This document shows, piece after piece, positions 61,362 to 64,000 of a stretch of DNA of 64,000 bases. The stretch covers positions 3,038,001 through 3,102,000 of the forward strand of contig JAUPSS010000001.1 of NCBI GenBank assembly GCA_040285825.1, read 5' to 3'. The position numbers were made by a program, and so were the translations under genes. The DNA comes from Eukaryota sp. TZLM1-RC. Its lineage: Eukaryota; Metamonada: BaSk clade. The notes below the pieces were generated by a model that saw only the letters and a program-made list of their open reading frames with translations, was not told the DNA's origin and ran no database searches. Each line of letters starts with the position of its first letter. Position 1 is the stretch's first letter.

Positions 61362-62654
61362 ATGGAAGCAACCTACATCGACCCTGACGATATTGCTTCT
61401 CTCATCGCTGATCTACGAGATCAGGCTCATCAATACAAAGAGAACTTTGAAACTCTTCAACGATATCATGATCAGACAGTTCAGGAATACCAACGTCGTG
61501 TTGAATACTGGAAACGCGAAGTTGATCAAAAAACCCGTGAGTTTCAAGAAGTCCAACAACAAATCCTTTCTCCAGAAGAACTCAACGCTATCCGTGAAGA
61601 AACCCTCGCCCAAGTCTCTGCTACCTATGAACAACAACTCACCATGCTCAATAAGGATCTAGCCTCTGCACAAGACTCTAAACACTCACTAGATCGAGAA
61701 TACAGAATCTACAAAGCAGAAACAGAATCGAAACTAAATAACCTAGAAAGTGCTTTGAAAACTGAGCGTCAGTCCCATGAAGAGACTCAAAAATACCTTT
61801 TGTCATTGCGCAATTCTCTGAAGCAAACTGAACAAAAGCCCGATCGATCGGGCGAATGGAAAAGGCCTTGTACCTGTGAAGTCACTGAAGCCAGACTTGG
61901 CATGGCGGAAGACCAAGTCAGAGAGTTACAGGGGGAATTGGAGCAGAAAGAGCATGAGATTATTCGGCTGGAAAATGAAGTTTTGGATTTACAACAATCT
62001 AATAAAAACAATGAATTAGAAAGAAAAAGAGAAGTTGAAGGACTTCGGAGTTTTAGGCTGGAGTTAGAAGCACAAATGGAAGAAATGGAGCATGAGAAGG
62101 GTGATTTGGTGAGGAAGTTGGAAGGTCAAAAAAGACAGAATTCTGAGCTGTTGGAGGGTCTAAAAAGGGAGGAAATCAGGAGAAATCAGTTGGAAAATCA
62201 AATAATGAAGTTTTCTCAGGATTCGAATAATCTTTCTGATTCATTAAAACAAGAACAATTAAAATCATTTGAATTAGAAAAAGAATTAGAAAAAGAACGA
62301 GTCAGTAAATCAGAACTATGTGAGACGCTGAAAATAGAAGAATTCAAGCGCAGTCAAGCTGAAAACAACAGAGAGCATTCAAGTGAGAGCATTAAAAAGG
62401 AATTACTGGAGACTAGATCAAAATTAAAACGTGAGGCTCATAAATCATCAAGACTTGCCGAGAAATTCCAGGTTTGTGAAACCAAATTGAGGGCTTTGAG
62501 AACAGATCATAAGCTTGAACTTCAAGAAATGAAAAAGTCAATTGCTTTGGTGGAACATGAGGCAAAACGAAGAGAGAATGCGTTGTTGAGGGAGAAGGAG
62601 AGATTGGTTTTTTTGCTTCAAAGCAATGGCATCAATCCAGATTTGATCATTTAA
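61362..62654 (+). CDS. CEP83: CEP83-like coiled-coil protein (430 aa)
   Basis: Nearly all coiled coil. The N-terminal block VDQKTREFQEVQQQILSPEE (about residues 54-73), followed by L..IREE...., a Y...L..L....A region and LDREYRIYK, parallels the conserved CEP83/CCDC41 block (K.KE.EDLK.QILTP..L...R, then a YN.LR.E..FLK stretch). A CTCEV motif interrupts the coil near residue 169. CEP83 anchors distal appendages of the mother centriole and docks it to the membrane during ciliogenesis. The protein is shorter than human CEP83 (about 700 aa). The match is moderate, so another coiled-coil family cannot be excluded. Confidence 0.55.
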   Translation: MEATYIDPDDIASLIADLRDQAHQYKENFETLQRYHDQTVQEYQRRVEYWKREVDQKTREFQEVQQQILSPEELNAIREETLAQVSATYEQQLTMLNKDLASAQDSKHSLDREYRIYKAETESKLNNLESALKTERQSHEETQKYLLSLRNSLKQTEQKPDRSGEWKRPCTCEVTEARLGMAEDQVRELQGELEQKEHEIIRLENEVLDLQQSNKNNELERKREVEGLRSFRLELEAQMEEMEHEKGDLVRKLEGQKRQNSELLEGLKREEIRRNQLENQIMKFSQDSNNLSDSLKQEQLKSFELEKELEKERVSKSELCETLKIEEFKRSQAENNREHSSESIKKELLETRSKLKREAHKSSRLAEKFQVCETKLRALRTDHKLELQEMKKSIALVEHEAKRRENALLREKERLVFLLQSNGINPDLII

Positions 62655-63493
62655 ATATTTGATCGTTTTTATTTAATAATTTCTATTTAAAGTTTGACTT
62701 TGGAAGTCTTATTTTAATAAAATGTATATTATTTTCTCAGTTACAGTACATTGATTTATGAGAATGGAGCATTACTTTGTTTGATGGTTCAGTAGCATTC
62801 GCAAAGTGTTGATAATCGTCACTTGAAATAGAAGCAAGAACTGTTACAGAAGTTTGAACCATTTGAAGTGTTTTGATAACTAAAATTTTGAAATTTTGAA
62901 ATTTTGAAATCTAAAGGATTGAGTCAATCTTACAAGTGATTTGGTCATAAAAATGTTCACTACAAAAACATCAATTTGTACTCATGTATTGAACAGGAAA
63001 TAATTGGGAAGATGATTCAGATATTCAGAAAATAAGGAATAAATAACAAAAAAATAAAAAAAAAACTTATTTGTATTTAATTGCAGATACAAGAAATCCG
63101 AAGTTCAGCCTGAACATCCCTTTTCAGACAAAAACTGCCCAAATTATGTCTGTAACAAAGTCAGATGCGAACAATTGTTTGAAAAGTGATTTTAAATTCG
63201 AGAAACAAACTTAGATTTAGATTTAATTAGTCATTAATTTCAATTATCATTCGTTCATATTGTTTTTTTGCTTCACTTTGATTGGAGTTGAATTCTGTGA
63301 TTTTCGCGTGATCTGATTGACTATTTGATCATAGTAAGAACTGTTTCCTTTCCATATGTAAATCACCTGGTGGTTTACAGCGACAAAAAGCGCAAGAGTA
63401 GCATCACTCAAAGATTCACATTACATTGGTTAATAATTTATTATACTCGTGTATATCTGCAGTACTGGAAGCAATGAAAACAATGATGAACAG
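62655..63493. other. Intergenic with AAATTTTG tandem repeat
   Basis: Tandem AAATTTTG units (about three and a half) at 62883-62911. No gene recognised. Confidence 0.5.
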
Positions 63494-63894
63494 CTAATCA
63501 GCCGTGTCCTCATCTACCTCTTCGTGATCCTCAACGAATTCCATATCCCTTTGGAGTAGAACAGAGGGTGGAAGTGATGGGATTTGCTGGTCACTCTTAT
63601 CATCAAGTGATCTTATACTCCATTTTCTGGGATAAAAGCAAGGTTCTTGGTTTTCACATTCTCCTACATCAAGTTCATCTTCAATGTCGTGTTTTGTGTC
63701 CATAACAGTGTGCGAGGTTTTGATGAAATAGGATTTCTTTGATGAGTGATCGGATGGCGTATAGTATGTTCGACTTTACCATGATATAAAATACATTTTA
63801 AAAGACCGTTGTTGTAACAAATTACCCTATCTGGCTTAATAAACTTTTTTATTTTATTATTGACAAAATTAAGCTGGCCTTTGTTTACATTCAC
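63494..63894 (-). pseudogene. Decayed 3' end of an unrecognised, possibly mobile, gene
   Basis: Two overlapping minus-strand frames fit one protein broken by a frameshift near 63690: VEHTIRHPITHQRNPISSK, then KHDIEDELDVGECENQEP and an acidic end (EVDEDTAD stop). The style suggests the C-terminal end of a transposon protein, but I cannot name a family. Confidence 0.35.
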
Positions 63895-64000
63895 TGTTCT
63901 TTGTCACACTTCTTGATGGTGAAGACCATGGCTATGATGTTTTGTTGTCAAATGATGCTGTTTTGGCATAAAACAACTACTGTCCCATCAGCATAGTACT

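Overview
The window is nuclear DNA of a unicellular, flagellated eukaryote. Genes are AT-rich, lie on both strands, are mostly single-exon and end in TAA, TAG or TGA (standard code). The three introns I can demonstrate are 30, 32 and 63 nt long. Recognisable genes include CCDC40 (motile 9+2 axoneme), a CEP83-like distal-appendage protein, SPC25 (kinetochore), GEMIN2 (snRNP assembly), eIF2-beta, RFC4, VTI1 (Qb-SNARE), an Xaa-Pro aminopeptidase, an N-terminal-motor kinesin and two tandem auxin-efflux-carrier-like (AEC) transporters. I cannot name the species or the phylum from this sequence alone; a free-living protist is the safest description.

Layout: 1-1660 LINE remnant; 1712-2467 membrane RING protein; 3463-5940 kinesin; 6427-7086 SPC25; 8641-9207 GEMIN2; 11510-12327 decayed Fanzor (TnpB-like nuclease); 12562-13917 and 15263-16557 tandem AEC paralogues; 17865-20860 a LINE joined to a MULE transposase remnant; 21323-22011 a divergent polyubiquitin whose first unit is broken; 23581-24723 unknown protein; 25060-25680 eIF2-beta with nested LINEs directly upstream; 27797-29593 aminopeptidase; 30689-32809 RBR-type protein lacking the catalytic cysteine; 34284-34931 VTI1; 36170-40162 a RING-kinase-coiled-coil-3xUBA protein; 40490-41432 opposed LINE ends; 42195-43382 LRR protein; 45840-48120 LINE, MITE and decayed sequence; 49252-51927 CCDC40; 53147-54190 short CWF19-like protein; 54406-54970 hAT-type MITE; 56479-57543 RFC4; 57973-60285 acidic LRR protein; 61362-62654 CEP83-like.

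The housekeeping genes are embedded in decayed mobile DNA: at least ten fragments of LINEs with a C-terminal restriction-like endonuclease (RLE), fragments of a second LINE family, a MULE remnant, four MITE-like elements and a Fanzor pseudogene. Several LINE fragments end within about 30-65 bp of a start codon. Three proteins carry ubiquitin-system domains: two RING proteins with identical zinc-ligand spacing, one of them fused to a kinase and three UBA domains, and an RBR protein with Ser in place of the active-site Cys. A divergent ubiquitin gene is also present. At a larger scale, genes on both strands are C-rich and G-poor on the coding strand near the start codon, and this skew shrinks or reverses toward the stop. 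No tRNA, rRNA or CRISPR features were recognised.
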